Assembly: GCA_034678405.1 (NCBI GenBank)
Contig: JAXDBW010000046.1
Location: 1 to 57,496 of the forward strand
Direction: 5' to 3'
DNA: 57,496 bases
From: JAXDBW01 sp034678405
GTDB lineage: Bacteria > Patescibacteriota > Patescibacteriia > UBA10025 > JAHIVO01
The notes under the pieces are model-generated. The model did no database searches, was not told where the DNA came from, and was given only the letters and a program-made list of their open reading frames with translations. Made by a program: the position numbers and the translations under genes. Shown here one piece after another: positions 6,399-15,197 of the stretch; within the stretch, counting starts at the first letter, position 1; each line of letters begins with the position of its first letter.

Positions 6399-8735
6399 AT
6401 GCGTCGGAGGCGTCTCACCTCAGTTAGGAACAATCAATCGGGTTACACGCTCGTCGAGGCGATCGTCGTGTTGCTGATATTTGCCGGTATGTTTATGGTG
6501 ATGCAGCAGGTTTTTCAATTTACCATCCGGGGCCTGCAGGCCTCGCGGGCGAAGCAGGTAGCCGTGGAAATCGCCAATGCCCAGATGGAGATTATTCGAA
6601 ATATTGATTATAACTCACTCGGAACTGTAGGTGGTTCTCCGGCCGGCGCGATCCAGCAGGAAAAAATTATTGATCGAGCCGATAACTCTTTCACTATGGA
6701 GACGACTATCCGATACTATGACGATCCGTTTGATGGGTGTGCCGGCATTGCCGAGGGGCTCGACCCGACCCAGTGGTCGAAATGTGCGGATGGCACAGTC
6801 GTGGAGAAGGCACGAGACGTCCCGGCCTATGCGAATAATCCCGCAGACTATAAAAAAGCCACAGTAACGGTCAGCTGGGAGAGTCACTATGCCGGCCAGC
6901 CAGTTACCCTCTCGACGACGGTAGCGCCCCGGGATCTCGAAGGCGACACCGATAAAGGTTTCATGCTGATTGAAGTTATCGATGCGTCGGGGAGCCCAGT
7001 GACAGGGGCTGACGTACATATTACCAATACCGTGGTGAGCCCGACGGTGGATATCAGCATGACGACGGATAGCAGTGGACAGGTACTCCTCTTCGACCTG
7101 GAGCCTTCCCAGCATAGTTACGTCGTGGTGGTGACGAAGGACGGGTATACCACCGATCGGACGTGTAGCGTGGATGCTGGAGGGACTGCCTGTACCGATG
7201 CGGAGGGCGCTCCCGATCCCTATTTGCAAGATGCCACGGTGCATCTTGGCGAACTTGAAGAGCTGACCTTTATCATTGATCGGTGGAGCACGCTGGCCGT
7301 CAATAGTTTTAATGAATCATGCGAGCCGCTGGGGGCGGTCGATTTTACGCTGAGCGGGATGGATAAACTTATAAGCGTCGATCCCAGCATTCCAAAAAAC
7401 CAAATTTCCTTTACTACCGACACGAATCAAACCCCGCACTGGAGTACCAATCAGCTCGAGTGGGATTTGTACGATTTGATTGTGAATACAAGCGGCTACT
7501 ACATCGCGGGCATCAACCACGATCTAGCCCTCAACATTCTGCCGAATACCAGCACCACCATAAATGTGCTTCTCGCACCAACTACTCCCAACGCTCTTTT
7601 GGTAACGGCAAAGGATTCCGGCTCGGGAACCAACCTATCTGATGCCACGGTGCGAGTCGTGGATAGTGGTAATACCTACGACGAATCACGGATTACCGGG
7701 CAGGGGTTCATCGAGCAGACTGATTGGTCGGGAGGGAGCGGCCAGTCAGATTATACTGACGATACTCAATACTTCAGTGATGATGGTAATGTCGATGTGA
7801 CAAGTACCTCAGGACAGATTTCGCTGAAGAATAATGCGACGCCCATCATATACTCAGAAAACTTTTCCACGGCCGCATTTAAGGATGGGGGTAATACCGA
7901 CGCCGACTGGAACGTGCCTGACCAGGAATTAAAAATGAATGTAGTGTCAGGTACGTATCCGACGACTGTCACCCAGCACGCCCAGACGCGTAAAATTAAC
8001 TCGACGACTGGTCAGGTCGTATCTGCAACTCTCTCAGCAGTCAGTCAGACAAACGGTCAAACAATCCGGTACTATATGTCAGCTGATGGTGGTACAAATT
8101 TCGAGGAGGTGACACTACCGATGGGAGGAGCATTAACCTTTGCCCATGCGGGTAACGATCTCCGCGTGCGGATCGAGATGGAAACAAGTGATAGTGGCGT
8201 GACGCCAGTGGTGAGCTCATTTCAGGTGAGTTTCACCCGGGAGGATTATGACGCCAGTGGTGAGCTTATTTCTTCGACAATTGACCTCGGCCCCTCGGCT
8301 CCAGCCCTCAGTGAGTTTACGACCATCAGTTGGCAGCCCTCAAGCCAGCCAGCCGGAGCGGGAACTGATAGTGTCCGGCTGCAGATCGCGACCAATACTG
8401 ACAATAGTACCTGGAATTTCGTCGGACCAGATGGCACGGCAAGTACCTACTATACTGGCGGCACTGGTGATATTTATTCGGGGCACGATGGTGATCGCTA
8501 TGTACGGTATCGGGTGTTGCTCTCGACTGTTGATCCCTACTATACGCCCACAGTAACCGATATTCGACTGGGGTACACACTCGCATGCCTGCCGCCGGGA
8601 CAGGCATACTTCACCAATGCGGTATCCGGGTCCAATGTGATTGAGGTGCACCTCGATGGGTATCAGGATGTGAATGAAGCCATCGATATCAGCGGTTATA
8701 CGACGAAGGAAATTTTACTCACTCCGATCCCATGA
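6399..8735 (+). CDS. PilV-like minor pseudopilin with large repeat-rich ectodomain
   Basis: A 778-aa protein starting with a basic leader and the prepilin peptidase motif GYTLVEAIVVLLIF (about residues 16-29), then one hydrophobic helix. Such proteins are cleaved by PilD and placed at the tip of type IV pili or T2SS-like pseudopili. The very long exterior part contains a carboxypeptidase-regulatory-like fold (about 190-250, KGFMLIEVIDASGSPVTGAD), a second similar unit near 395 (LLVTAKDSGSGTNLSDATVR), Ser/Thr-rich beta regions and a final VIEVHLDGYQDVNEAI block. The ATG at 6399 is preferred over a GTG at 6390; no good Shine-Dalgarno is visible. First gene of a three-gene operon. Confidence 0.85.
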   Translation: MRRRRLTSVRNNQSGYTLVEAIVVLLIFAGMFMVMQQVFQFTIRGLQASRAKQVAVEIANAQMEIIRNIDYNSLGTVGGSPAGAIQQEKIIDRADNSFTMETTIRYYDDPFDGCAGIAEGLDPTQWSKCADGTVVEKARDVPAYANNPADYKKATVTVSWESHYAGQPVTLSTTVAPRDLEGDTDKGFMLIEVIDASGSPVTGADVHITNTVVSPTVDISMTTDSSGQVLLFDLEPSQHSYVVVVTKDGYTTDRTCSVDAGGTACTDAEGAPDPYLQDATVHLGELEELTFIIDRWSTLAVNSFNESCEPLGAVDFTLSGMDKLISVDPSIPKNQISFTTDTNQTPHWSTNQLEWDLYDLIVNTSGYYIAGINHDLALNILPNTSTTINVLLAPTTPNALLVTAKDSGSGTNLSDATVRVVDSGNTYDESRITGQGFIEQTDWSGGSGQSDYTDDTQYFSDDGNVDVTSTSGQISLKNNATPIIYSENFSTAAFKDGGNTDADWNVPDQELKMNVVSGTYPTTVTQHAQTRKINSTTGQVVSATLSAVSQTNGQTIRYYMSADGGTNFEEVTLPMGGALTFAHAGNDLRVRIEMETSDSGVTPVVSSFQVSFTREDYDASGELISSTIDLGPSAPALSEFTTISWQPSSQPAGAGTDSVRLQIATNTDNSTWNFVGPDGTASTYYTGGTGDIYSGHDGDRYVRYRVLLSTVDPYYTPTVTDIRLGYTLACLPPGQAYFTNAVSGSNVIEVHLDGYQDVNEAIDISGYTTKEILLTPIP

Positions 8736-9358
8736 TGATGACCAGGCACACATCACTGCGAGGATTCACCCTGATTGAGATCACGGTCGTGGTAGGCATC
8801 GTAGGTATCATTGCGGTGGGGATCGGGACATTTGTTACCCAGGGTATGAGACTCTGGCGAGTGACCCAGGATAAGGTTGCCGTCCAGGATGCTGCGCGTG
8901 GCGCACTTGACCTGATGACGGGAGATATCCGTGAAACTATCCTTGCCGACAATGGTGCTTATCCGCTGGCGTTGACTGAGCCATTTGCCATTGAGTTTTA
9001 CGCTAATGTTGATCAAGACGCGAAGCGAGAAAAAATTCGCTACTCGCTGGAAGGAACGACACTCTATCGCTGGGAGGTAAAATCAGACAGTTCTGAGCCG
9101 CCCGTCTATCCCGTATTTCAGGACAGCGACCGGACGGTGGTCGCGGACAACGTCGTGAATGATGATTATCTTTTTCAATATTTTGATGATACCTATACCG
9201 GAGACAGCGCTCCGCTAGCTGCGCCATTTAGCATTAATCAGGTCAGTCTAGTCCAGATCCACCTAGTGCTCGATGAAGATGTGACCCGAGCGCCTGAGCC
9301 GTACGAAATTGAAACAAATATTATGCTGCGCAATCTGAAATATAAGTATGAAAACTAG
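8732..9358 (+). CDS. PilW/GspJ-like minor pseudopilin
   Basis: A 208-aa prepilin with leader MMMTRHTSLRG and the cleavage motif GFTLIEITVVVGIVG, followed by a GspJ/PilW-type helix (FVTQGMRLWRVTQDKVAVQD). The globular part is short and acidic. Minor pseudopilins of this type form the initiating tip complex with PilV- and PilX-like partners. The start overlaps the upstream stop by 4 bp and its own end overlaps the next gene by 11 bp, so all three are translationally linked. Confidence 0.85.
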   Translation: MMMTRHTSLRGFTLIEITVVVGIVGIIAVGIGTFVTQGMRLWRVTQDKVAVQDAARGALDLMTGDIRETILADNGAYPLALTEPFAIEFYANVDQDAKREKIRYSLEGTTLYRWEVKSDSSEPPVYPVFQDSDRTVVADNVVNDDYLFQYFDDTYTGDSAPLAAPFSINQVSLVQIHLVLDEDVTRAPEPYEIETNIMLRNLKYKYEN

Positions 9359-10901
9359 ACGTCGCCACCAATCGAAACGCACCAAAAAAGGGAGTATCTA
9401 TATTCCGGCGATTGTGATTATTACTTTTTTTATGAGCCTCGGCGCCAGTGCGATGACCTATGTGCTCACCCAGTCTCGTCTGGCTAGCCAGCAGCTGCAT
9501 CGCGCCACTGCATTTCAAATTGCAGATGCGGGGCTCGAGTACTATCGCTGGCACCTAGCGCACGCCCAGGAAGATTTTCAGGACGGGACTGGTGCGCCGG
9601 GCCCCTACCTCCACAGCTATAGTGATGCGGACGGCAATCACATTGGCGAGTTCGAGCTCGACATTACCGCTCCGCCCATCGGCTCGACAGTCGTGGACAT
9701 CACCTCGACCGGCAGCTCTGACGAGCGACCGAACATCAAGAAGGGGGTTAGAGCGGTGCTGGGTCGCCCCTCCTTCACCAACTTTGCTGTGGTAGCTAAT
9801 GATAATATGCGGTTTGGTGAAGGGACGGAAGTATTCGGCCCTATTCATTCAAATTATGGCCTGCGGTTCGATGGTCTCGCTCATAATGTTGTGACTAGTT
9901 CTGAAGTAACCTATGATGACCCCGATCATAGTGACGGGGATGAATGGGCCGTGCATACGCATGTTGACCCCGTTGACCCCGCGCCACCGGGAACCCCCGC
10001 GCCACCCTACGCGCTTGAGGATCGACCAGATGTGTTTGAAGTAGGTCGCGAAGTCGATGTGCAGGGGGTTAATTTCAGCAGCATCAGCGCTCAGCTGGAT
10101 AATTTACAAGCTGAAGCGGCTGCCAATGGGATCTATCTGACCGACTCGGGGGCAGAGGGGTATCATGTCCGTTTCAATACTGATGACACTGTTTCTATTT
10201 ATCGAGTAAATAGTCAGAAGACTTGCTTGAAACAGACATGTTTCTTTTTCTGGTGCTGGTGGACGAATTACACAAGTGAAAATCTCTGGTCGGTTGATCA
10301 GCAGGCCAGCTTTGAGTACCAGGATCAGGATTCAGCCACACTGCCCATGCCAACTGATGGTTTAATATTTATCGAGGATGATGTATGGGTCGACGGACAG
10401 ATCGACGGCAGTCGAGTGACCGTGGTGGCGGCCAAGACACCATATACGTCGGGCAATGCAAATATTATTACTAATTCAGAGTTACGGTACACGAATTATG
10501 ACGGAACCGATGCCATTGGTCTGATTGCGCAAAATAACATATATGCGGGCTTTTACAGCGATGATACTTATCGGATTGATGCAGCACTCATCGCGCAAAA
10601 AGGACGAGTGGGGCGTTTATACTATCCAGCCAGTTCGGGCACATTTTCTCCGGCGAGCTGTAATCAAAACTACGTCCGCGACACCTTTACGAACTATGGC
10701 GCGATTGGAACCAATCAGCGATATGGCTATGCGTATGTCTGCGGCGAGTCGGGTGCCCCGGCTTGCGCCGCCTGCGGGACGACTGCGAGCGGGTATTGCT
10801 ATCGGAATTTGATGTACGATGACAATTTTTACTTCTCACCGCCTCCTTTTTTTCCTGCCACCGATCAGTATCGAGTAATTACCTGGGAAGAACTCAACTA
10901 G
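9348..10901 (+). CDS. PilX-like pilus assembly protein
   Basis: A 517-aa protein with a basic N-terminus, a hydrophobic helix without the classic GFTLxE motif (GSIYIPAIVIITFFMSLGAS) and the PilX-like segment ATAFQIADAGLEYYRWHLA. A large beta-rich ectodomain follows (FTNFAVVANDNMRFGEGTEV, GLIFIEDDVWVDGQIDGSRV), resembling pilus-associated DUF4900-like proteins. An unusual Cys/Trp-rich stretch, KTCLKQTCFFFWCWWTNYT (about 295-313), and a second Cys cluster (CAACGTTASGYC) near the C-terminus suggest disulfides or surface contacts. The last gene of the operon, followed by terminator copy 2. Confidence 0.8.
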   Translation: MKTRRRHQSKRTKKGSIYIPAIVIITFFMSLGASAMTYVLTQSRLASQQLHRATAFQIADAGLEYYRWHLAHAQEDFQDGTGAPGPYLHSYSDADGNHIGEFELDITAPPIGSTVVDITSTGSSDERPNIKKGVRAVLGRPSFTNFAVVANDNMRFGEGTEVFGPIHSNYGLRFDGLAHNVVTSSEVTYDDPDHSDGDEWAVHTHVDPVDPAPPGTPAPPYALEDRPDVFEVGREVDVQGVNFSSISAQLDNLQAEAAANGIYLTDSGAEGYHVRFNTDDTVSIYRVNSQKTCLKQTCFFFWCWWTNYTSENLWSVDQQASFEYQDQDSATLPMPTDGLIFIEDDVWVDGQIDGSRVTVVAAKTPYTSGNANIITNSELRYTNYDGTDAIGLIAQNNIYAGFYSDDTYRIDAALIAQKGRVGRLYYPASSGTFSPASCNQNYVRDTFTNYGAIGTNQRYGYAYVCGESGAPACAACGTTASGYCYRNLMYDDNFYFSPPPFFPATDQYRVITWEELN

Positions 10902-10907
10902 GCTATC

Positions 10908-10943
10908 ACAAAACCCGTTTCCAAAACTAGAAGCGGGTTTTGT
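10908..10943 (+). terminator. Rho-independent terminator (36-bp copy 2)
   Basis: Identical over 36 bp to the terminator at 6292-6327, with further similarity just after it (GGGTTTATGG versus GGGATTATGG). It ends the pseudopilin operon. It is nearly palindromic, so it may also serve the convergent gene at 10955. Confidence 0.85.
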
Positions 10944-10954
10944 TGTGTTCGGGA

Positions 10955-11662
10955 TTATGGCTTGTAGATGATGAAATTGAAGGCGGTTTGCTGATCGGTT
11001 GTCCCATCGTGTTTGACAAAGTCAACTACGAATTTGTTGTTCACGCTTCCTACCGAAGGGATGAGTCCACTACTAATCGGGGTGGCAAATGCGATGTAGT
11101 TCGTGTAGTAGTAGGATTCACCGGTAATGGTGATTTCATATTGGCCAGCGCCCGCATTCCAGGAGCAGCTGATGTTGCTGGTGCCGCTCCGGGTGCTTCC
11201 GTCTGAATTACAATAGCCGTAGGCAATCGGCAGATTGGCACCCCCGGTGCCATTAATCTTCGCGGGGGTGACGCTATCGTCAGCCAAATCGTCCGTTGCG
11301 ACCGTCCCGTCGGCGATGTTGTCTGACCCGACGATTCCTGTCCCGGTGAAACTATTGACGGTAAGATCGCCGGTCACCTCCATGTTGTCATTGACGATGA
11401 AGGGCTGTGAATCTCCTGTCCCGGCGGTTGCACCGCGCCAGACGCGGCCATCGATGCGGACATTATCCCCAAAGGTGACTGGGTTATCGACGCCGCCCTC
11501 GGTCGTGTTGTTGATGATGGTGCCATTAAACCACGTCACCCCACCGATGCCCTGGGCACCAACCTGCAGCCAATCAAAAGACCCGCCAGCCGCGCGCACA
11601 ATAGTCGCCGAAAGCGCAATTGCGCCAATGACCACCGACAGTAAAATCATTGTTCGTTTCAT
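10955..11662 (-). CDS. Secreted surface protein with tail-fibre-like repeats
   Basis: A 235-aa protein with a clear signal peptide (MKRTMILLSVVIGAIALSA, cleavage after VRA). The mature part is Gly/Asn/Thr-rich and carries the short repeats DNIADGTVATDDLADDSV and TPAKI, seen in phage tail fibres and adhesin-like proteins. The C-terminal 80 residues (YCNSDGSTRSGTSNISCSWN with a likely Cys pair) look like a small beta domain. A strong ribosome binding site (AAGGGGGTG) precedes the ATG. It is likely an extracellular or S-layer-associated adhesin. Its position opposite the pseudopilin operon is suggestive but not proof of shared function. Confidence 0.7.
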   Translation of the reverse strand: MKRTMILLSVVIGAIALSATIVRAAGGSFDWLQVGAQGIGGVTWFNGTIINNTTEGGVDNPVTFGDNVRIDGRVWRGATAGTGDSQPFIVNDNMEVTGDLTVNSFTGTGIVGSDNIADGTVATDDLADDSVTPAKINGTGGANLPIAYGYCNSDGSTRSGTSNISCSWNAGAGQYEITITGESYYYTNYIAFATPISSGLIPSVGSVNNKFVVDFVKHDGTTDQQTAFNFIIYKP

Positions 11663-11719
11663 GTATGTTCACCCCCTTCCCCGTGTAGGAGTTATGTATT
11701 GTCAGTGTATCATAACTAC

Positions 11720-11748
11720 TTGATTTTCTCCATCGACTCATCTATACT
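11720..11748 (+). promoter_or_regulatory. Predicted promoter for tRNA-Lys and CPBP gene
   Basis: TTGATT (11720-11725), 17-bp spacer, TATACT (11743-11748). Transcription would start about 4 nt before the tRNA 5' end. Confidence 0.7.
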
Positions 11749-11758
11749 ACACCATCAT

Positions 11759-11831
11759 GCGCGCATAGCTCAGCTGGTAGAGCAGTTGCCTCTTAAGCAA
11801 ACGGTCGGGGGTTCGAATCCCTCTGCGCGCA
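11759..11831 (+). tRNA. tRNA-Lys(CTT)
   Basis: Acceptor GCGCGCA/TGCGCGC, discriminator A, anticodon loop CTCTTAA with anticodon CTT. No CCA is encoded. The start codon of the next gene lies only 14 nt beyond the discriminator base. Confidence 0.95.
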
Positions 11832-11845
11832 AGAGCCTCCCCTCC

Positions 11846-12496
11846 ATGCAGCAACGGAACACATTTTTTATAGTTAGCCTCTTCGGTGGTACCGGTGCGT
11901 ATCTTTTATTTTTTTTATTATTTCGTGATACGCGGCTGGGCATTAGCATGATTAGCAATAGCATGATTATCATCGGCGCTGCGTGGACCGGATGGCTGAT
12001 ATGGTGTGATCGTATTGCTCTGCACGCATATATTCCCACCCTACGGCAGTGGTGGCGGATCGGGCAAGTGGGCCTGCTCCTCAGTGTAGGGGTGGCCGCC
12101 TTTTTAGTTTTTGGTCGTCCGCTTGTTCACGAGTATATTGTCCATACCGCATGGGCGCATACCACTACCTATACTGCGTACAGCGTCATTATGATGTTTT
12201 ATATCATTTTTAGTGTGCCGCTGCAGGAGCTTATCTTTCGGGGGTACTTCCTCGGTACACTCCAGCGCATCACGCGCCGCCCCTGGCTGAGCATTGGTGG
12301 AAGCTCCGCCCTTTATGGTTTAGCACACAGCCACTATGGGTGGCAGTTTGTCGTGCTTACCTTTTTATTTGGGTTATTATTAGGTGGAGTGATGCATCAG
12401 AAAAAAGATCTGTCGTGGTCAATTTATCTGCATTGGATAGCCGGTACACTGCTCGTGGCAGCAGGATTCATCTTTGCCTCGGCTGGGATGAGCTAG
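11846..12496 (+). CDS. CPBP-family intramembrane metalloprotease-like protein
   Basis: A 216-aa protein with about six to seven membrane helices. The CPBP/Abi motifs are visible: PLQELIFRGYF (the EExxxR motif with the first Glu replaced by Gln), YGLAHSH (the second His motif) and LHWIAGT. Family members are Rce1-like membrane proteases or related protective proteins. The first glutamate being Gln leaves activity uncertain. The ATG at 11846 is 14 nt after tRNA-Lys and has no Shine-Dalgarno sequence; the gene apparently depends on the tRNA promoter. Longer in-frame starts would run through the tRNA and are rejected. Confidence 0.75.
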   Translation: MQQRNTFFIVSLFGGTGAYLLFFLLFRDTRLGISMISNSMIIIGAAWTGWLIWCDRIALHAYIPTLRQWWRIGQVGLLLSVGVAAFLVFGRPLVHEYIVHTAWAHTTTYTAYSVIMMFYIIFSVPLQELIFRGYFLGTLQRITRRPWLSIGGSSALYGLAHSHYGWQFVVLTFLFGLLLGGVMHQKKDLSWSIYLHWIAGTLLVAAGFIFASAGMS

Positions 12497-12575
12497 CCCC
12501 CTGGACAAGGATCGCCCTATCATGTATCGTGAGACGTTATATAGATCTTTGTAATGTACAAAAACGGAGGTGCGT

Positions 12576-13211
12576 ATGCACTATGTTGCTTTGCTGTGGT
12601 GGATGTTAGTTCAAACCGTATCCCCAATACAGCACCCGACGGCTGATTTTCCCCGACTCATCGATACAAGCCAGACTCGCACCGAAACTAATGTGGTATT
12701 TGTCGGCATGCCGAGCGATGAAGTATTTGATCCAGAGGTGGGCGAGGTATTACTGGCTGATTCGTTAATCGACATTTCGATCATCGTCTCGAATCCGTTC
12801 CCGGTGCTGGATGAAGAGTGCCTCATGACACGGGTGCCCCATCGGCCTGGGTACTATCATCTGGTGGTACGACGATTTGTGCCAGCGACGGGAGAGTGCC
12901 TTCTATACAAAGAAAAGCCCGTCTGCGTTGTAGGATTGGGTGATCGGCCATACTTGATGCCGCCCTGCCCGAGCATTGTTCGTGATTCAGCTATTGTTGG
13001 GTTTTATAACCCGGTACCCGGTGAAGTGCTCGTCACTATCTGTGAGGTGCCGCGTCAGCCGGTGGATACAGTTGCATTGGCGACATTCTCCGATCCGCGA
13101 TTCAGCGCATTTAGCTGGCAGTCTGGTACGCTGCCGGACGGCGAGTATTGGGTCGAGTACCGATTCAACGGTACGCTGTGCGATCGTAAAAAAATCACCG
13201 TGACCCGGTGA
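12576..13211 (+). CDS. Hypothetical secreted protein, 211 aa
   Basis: Not recognised. The ATG at 12576 is selected by a strong CGGAGG 5 nt upstream; a start 6 nt earlier would be weaker. The first 18 residues (MHYVALLWWMLVQTVSPI) look like a short signal peptide. The mature part is beta-rich and holds about seven Cys, probably forming disulfides (EECLMTRV, TGECLLYKEKPVC, PPCPSIV, VTICEVP, GTLCDRKK). The C-terminus (SGTLPDGEYWVEYRFNG ... KKITVTR) resembles an Ig-like strand pattern such as FlgD/sorting-like modules. It is followed by a strong hairpin at 13230. Confidence 0.65.
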   Translation: MHYVALLWWMLVQTVSPIQHPTADFPRLIDTSQTRTETNVVFVGMPSDEVFDPEVGEVLLADSLIDISIIVSNPFPVLDEECLMTRVPHRPGYYHLVVRRFVPATGECLLYKEKPVCVVGLGDRPYLMPPCPSIVRDSAIVGFYNPVPGEVLVTICEVPRQPVDTVALATFSDPRFSAFSWQSGTLPDGEYWVEYRFNGTLCDRKKITVTR

Positions 13212-13229
13212 TTACTCCTGTGTTACTAG

Positions 13230-13262
13230 TCCCCCGCCACTCAGGTGGCCGGGGGATTATTT
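13230..13262. terminator. Bidirectional hairpin terminator
   Basis: CCCCCGCCAC ... GTGGCCGGGGG hairpin between convergent genes, followed by ATTATTT on the plus strand. It probably serves the plus-strand gene; it overlaps the last codons of the minus-strand gene. Confidence 0.65.
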
Positions 13263-13967
13263 ATATAGTTCGATAGGTACTCCTTTTTTCTTCAGCGTAC
13301 GGATGATCAGTAGAGTGACACCACCCTCGGCGATACCGATGATGACGTGCGTGCCGATGAAGGATGCCCAGTGGCTGCCGAAGAGTGTCGTATCAAACTG
13401 CATGATAGCCGCGACGAAGATAGCCGCCCCAATAACTGAGAGGAGGGTTGCGCCGAAGATATGGAGAGGACGCACGCTCTGCTTTTTCCGTATAGTACGT
13501 ATGATCCCCCAGGCGAGCCAGATTGGCAGCAAGCCGATCGACAGGAAATTAATTCCGAGTGCCACGATGCCACCATCACCGAGCAGCCCCGCCTGAGTCA
13601 CCAATACACCGGCCATGACGACCATCGCTGCCCAGGGTCCGAGTACTAGCGCGGCGAGTGCGGAGCCGAGCATGTGGCCCGGAGTCCCCGTCACCAGGGG
13701 GGTATCTACGAGTTGAATCATGAAAATAAATGATCCCACCGTGACCATCCGCCACAGAAATTGTTGTCCGGATTTTGTCAGCGTCGAACGGTAGGCGGTT
13801 TCAGCGCCGCTACTTTGAGGAAACGTTGCTAGCTTCTGTTTCACGACAGCCACTTTCCGCATGACGGATTGTTGCACCCGGTGCGCGGCGACACCCACAA
13901 ATGCACCAGCCGCACCGAGAAGCGGGCCAGCGACATTATTATTGATGAAGCCGTCGGGGAGATGCAT
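13257..13967 (-). CDS. CbiM/NikM-like cobalt/nickel transport component
   Basis: A 236-aa membrane protein starting MHLPDGFI, the N-terminal metal-ligand sequence typical of CbiM/NikM S-components of energy-coupling-factor transporters. It also contains GTPGHMLGSALAALVLGPWA and GDGGIVALGINFL. About six to seven helices are apparent. A 50-residue hydrophilic insertion (about residues 35-70, KQKLATFPQSSGAETAYRS) follows the first segment. Known partners CbiQ/CbiO are not in the window, so it would have to share a general ECF module or work alone. Cobalt versus nickel cannot be told. The start lies 4 bp after the stop of the upstream metalloprotease gene, suggesting coupling. Confidence 0.8.
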   Translation of the reverse strand: MHLPDGFINNNVAGPLLGAAGAFVGVAAHRVQQSVMRKVAVVKQKLATFPQSSGAETAYRSTLTKSGQQFLWRMVTVGSFIFMIQLVDTPLVTGTPGHMLGSALAALVLGPWAAMVVMAGVLVTQAGLLGDGGIVALGINFLSIGLLPIWLAWGIIRTIRKKQSVRPLHIFGATLLSVIGAAIFVAAIMQFDTTLFGSHWASFIGTHVIIGIAEGGVTLLIIRTLKKKGVPIELYK

Positions 13968-13971
13968 TCTG

Positions 13972-14961
13972 TTATTCTACTGCAATCGTAACGTTTGGGA
14001 AAATGCGTGTTACGGCATCCAAGCGGTGATTGATATATTTTTGTTGACCCGCCGTAACAGTGACGGTTGTTGGTTTGCCCTGAATGATGTCTCGGGCTAG
14101 GGATGCGTCCGTAACGACAGGTAGGCAGTTGAGGTCGTCAGGAGCGCATCCAAAATGTTCTGCAATAGCGGTGTGTAATTTCTGCTGGCACGTTTCGTCA
14201 CCAAAGTATGCCCGCATCGCTTCGTCCTCGGACATACCGATCGCCCGGAGCGTTTCCTGAGTTACTGAGCGATACCAATCATAGGCAAGATCATTTGTGC
14301 GAGCAGGGACCTCGGGGGTTAGCGTCGATTCCATCTCCCAGAGCATTGTGATTCCCTCGTCCATCCAGCCAAGCCCTTCCGGTTGTACAGTCCCCGTTTC
14401 CGGATTACGCCGCGCTGCTCGAATACCCATTTCATCTTTGTCGGGGCGGAAACTCAGCGCGTGACCGAATTCATGTGCCACGAGCGTCTGAGAAGCGCTC
14501 GTGCCCACAATAATTCGATCGTTCGTTGGGTCGTATGAATTAATATATTGTGTGCCACCGAACGTTGGGGCGCCTTGTTGTAGCAGTTCATCGGTAAGTA
14601 TAATGGTAACCGTGTTTGGTTCATGGTGTATATACCCGCGGTCTCGAGCCAGGGCAATACAGCTCTCAATTTGGTCGCGAAATCCTTCTCTTTTTTCCCG
14701 AACCGATTGGACTAATTGTTCTGCGCGGCTATGGAGCGCCTCGACGACCGATTCCGAGAACGGCGCATCAGCATCTATCTGCAATAGTGCCTGGTAGCGA
14801 GCCTTGCTTCGTTCATTGTCTTGGCCGCGTCGAATGATTTCCTCAGCTGCTCGGTCAATAATTTCCGACATAGTCATACCGACCGCTTCACTAATATCAA
14901 AAACGGTAATTTTTGTTGGACCGTATTCTGGGTTTGGGGAATGCTCAAACGATTCTTTCAT
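13972..14961 (-). CDS. Cytoplasmic zinc metalloprotease-like protein (HEFGH)
   Basis: A 329-aa protein with the zincin motif in TLVAHEFGHALSFRPDK (about residues 161-177), where HEFGH gives two His ligands and the catalytic Glu. The downstream WMDEGITMLWE (about 199-209) supplies a likely third-ligand Glu, as in gluzincins. No signal peptide or membrane segment is seen. The N-terminal 100 residues are helical and charged (SKARYQALLQIDADAPFSES). The family was not identified beyond this motif. A weak AAGG sits close to the ATG. It lies downstream of tRNA-Arg and immediately upstream of the CbiM-like gene on the same strand. Confidence 0.65.
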   Translation of the reverse strand: MKESFEHSPNPEYGPTKITVFDISEAVGMTMSEIIDRAAEEIIRRGQDNERSKARYQALLQIDADAPFSESVVEALHSRAEQLVQSVREKREGFRDQIESCIALARDRGYIHHEPNTVTIILTDELLQQGAPTFGGTQYINSYDPTNDRIIVGTSASQTLVAHEFGHALSFRPDKDEMGIRAARRNPETGTVQPEGLGWMDEGITMLWEMESTLTPEVPARTNDLAYDWYRSVTQETLRAIGMSEDEAMRAYFGDETCQQKLHTAIAEHFGCAPDDLNCLPVVTDASLARDIIQGKPTTVTVTAGQQKYINHRLDAVTRIFPNVTIAVE

Positions 14962-15087
14962 CCTTGCCGTGTTAGTGAGTCGTACATATGTAATGGTACC
15001 CCCGGTAGCCCCGCACCATTCATATTATTCAGGTGTGGGGTCTTCGAGAATCTCACCCCTCAATATTTCCATGCCCGCCCTTACCCT

Positions 15088-15159
15088 TACCCTCGAGAGG
15101 AGTCGAACCTCTATCCAAAGCTTAGAAGGCTTTTGTTCTATCCGTTGAACTACGAGGGC
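15088..15159 (-). tRNA. tRNA-Arg(TCT)
   Basis: Acceptor GCCCTCG/CGAGGGT, anticodon stem AAAGC/GCTTT around CTTCTAA, anticodon TCT. Discriminator A; CCA is not encoded. Leader CGCCCTTACCC and trailer GGGTAAGGGCG form a perfect 11-bp helix outside the acceptor stem, separated by a 2x2 internal loop. Confidence 0.93.
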
Positions 15160-15197
15160 ACGGGTAAGGGCGAGTATTTGTTGAGCAACAGGGGGGC

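Noticed and set aside
11235..11723. 162-aa Pro/Thr-rich ORF opposite the secreted surface protein
   Set aside because: Antisense shadow; the minus-strand frame has a signal peptide and a strong ribosome binding site.
15077..15175. GGGTAAGGGTAAGGG near tRNA-Arg as a telomere-like or G-quadruplex repeat
   Set aside because: Only two full units; it is fully explained by pairing with the leader CGCCCTTACCC.
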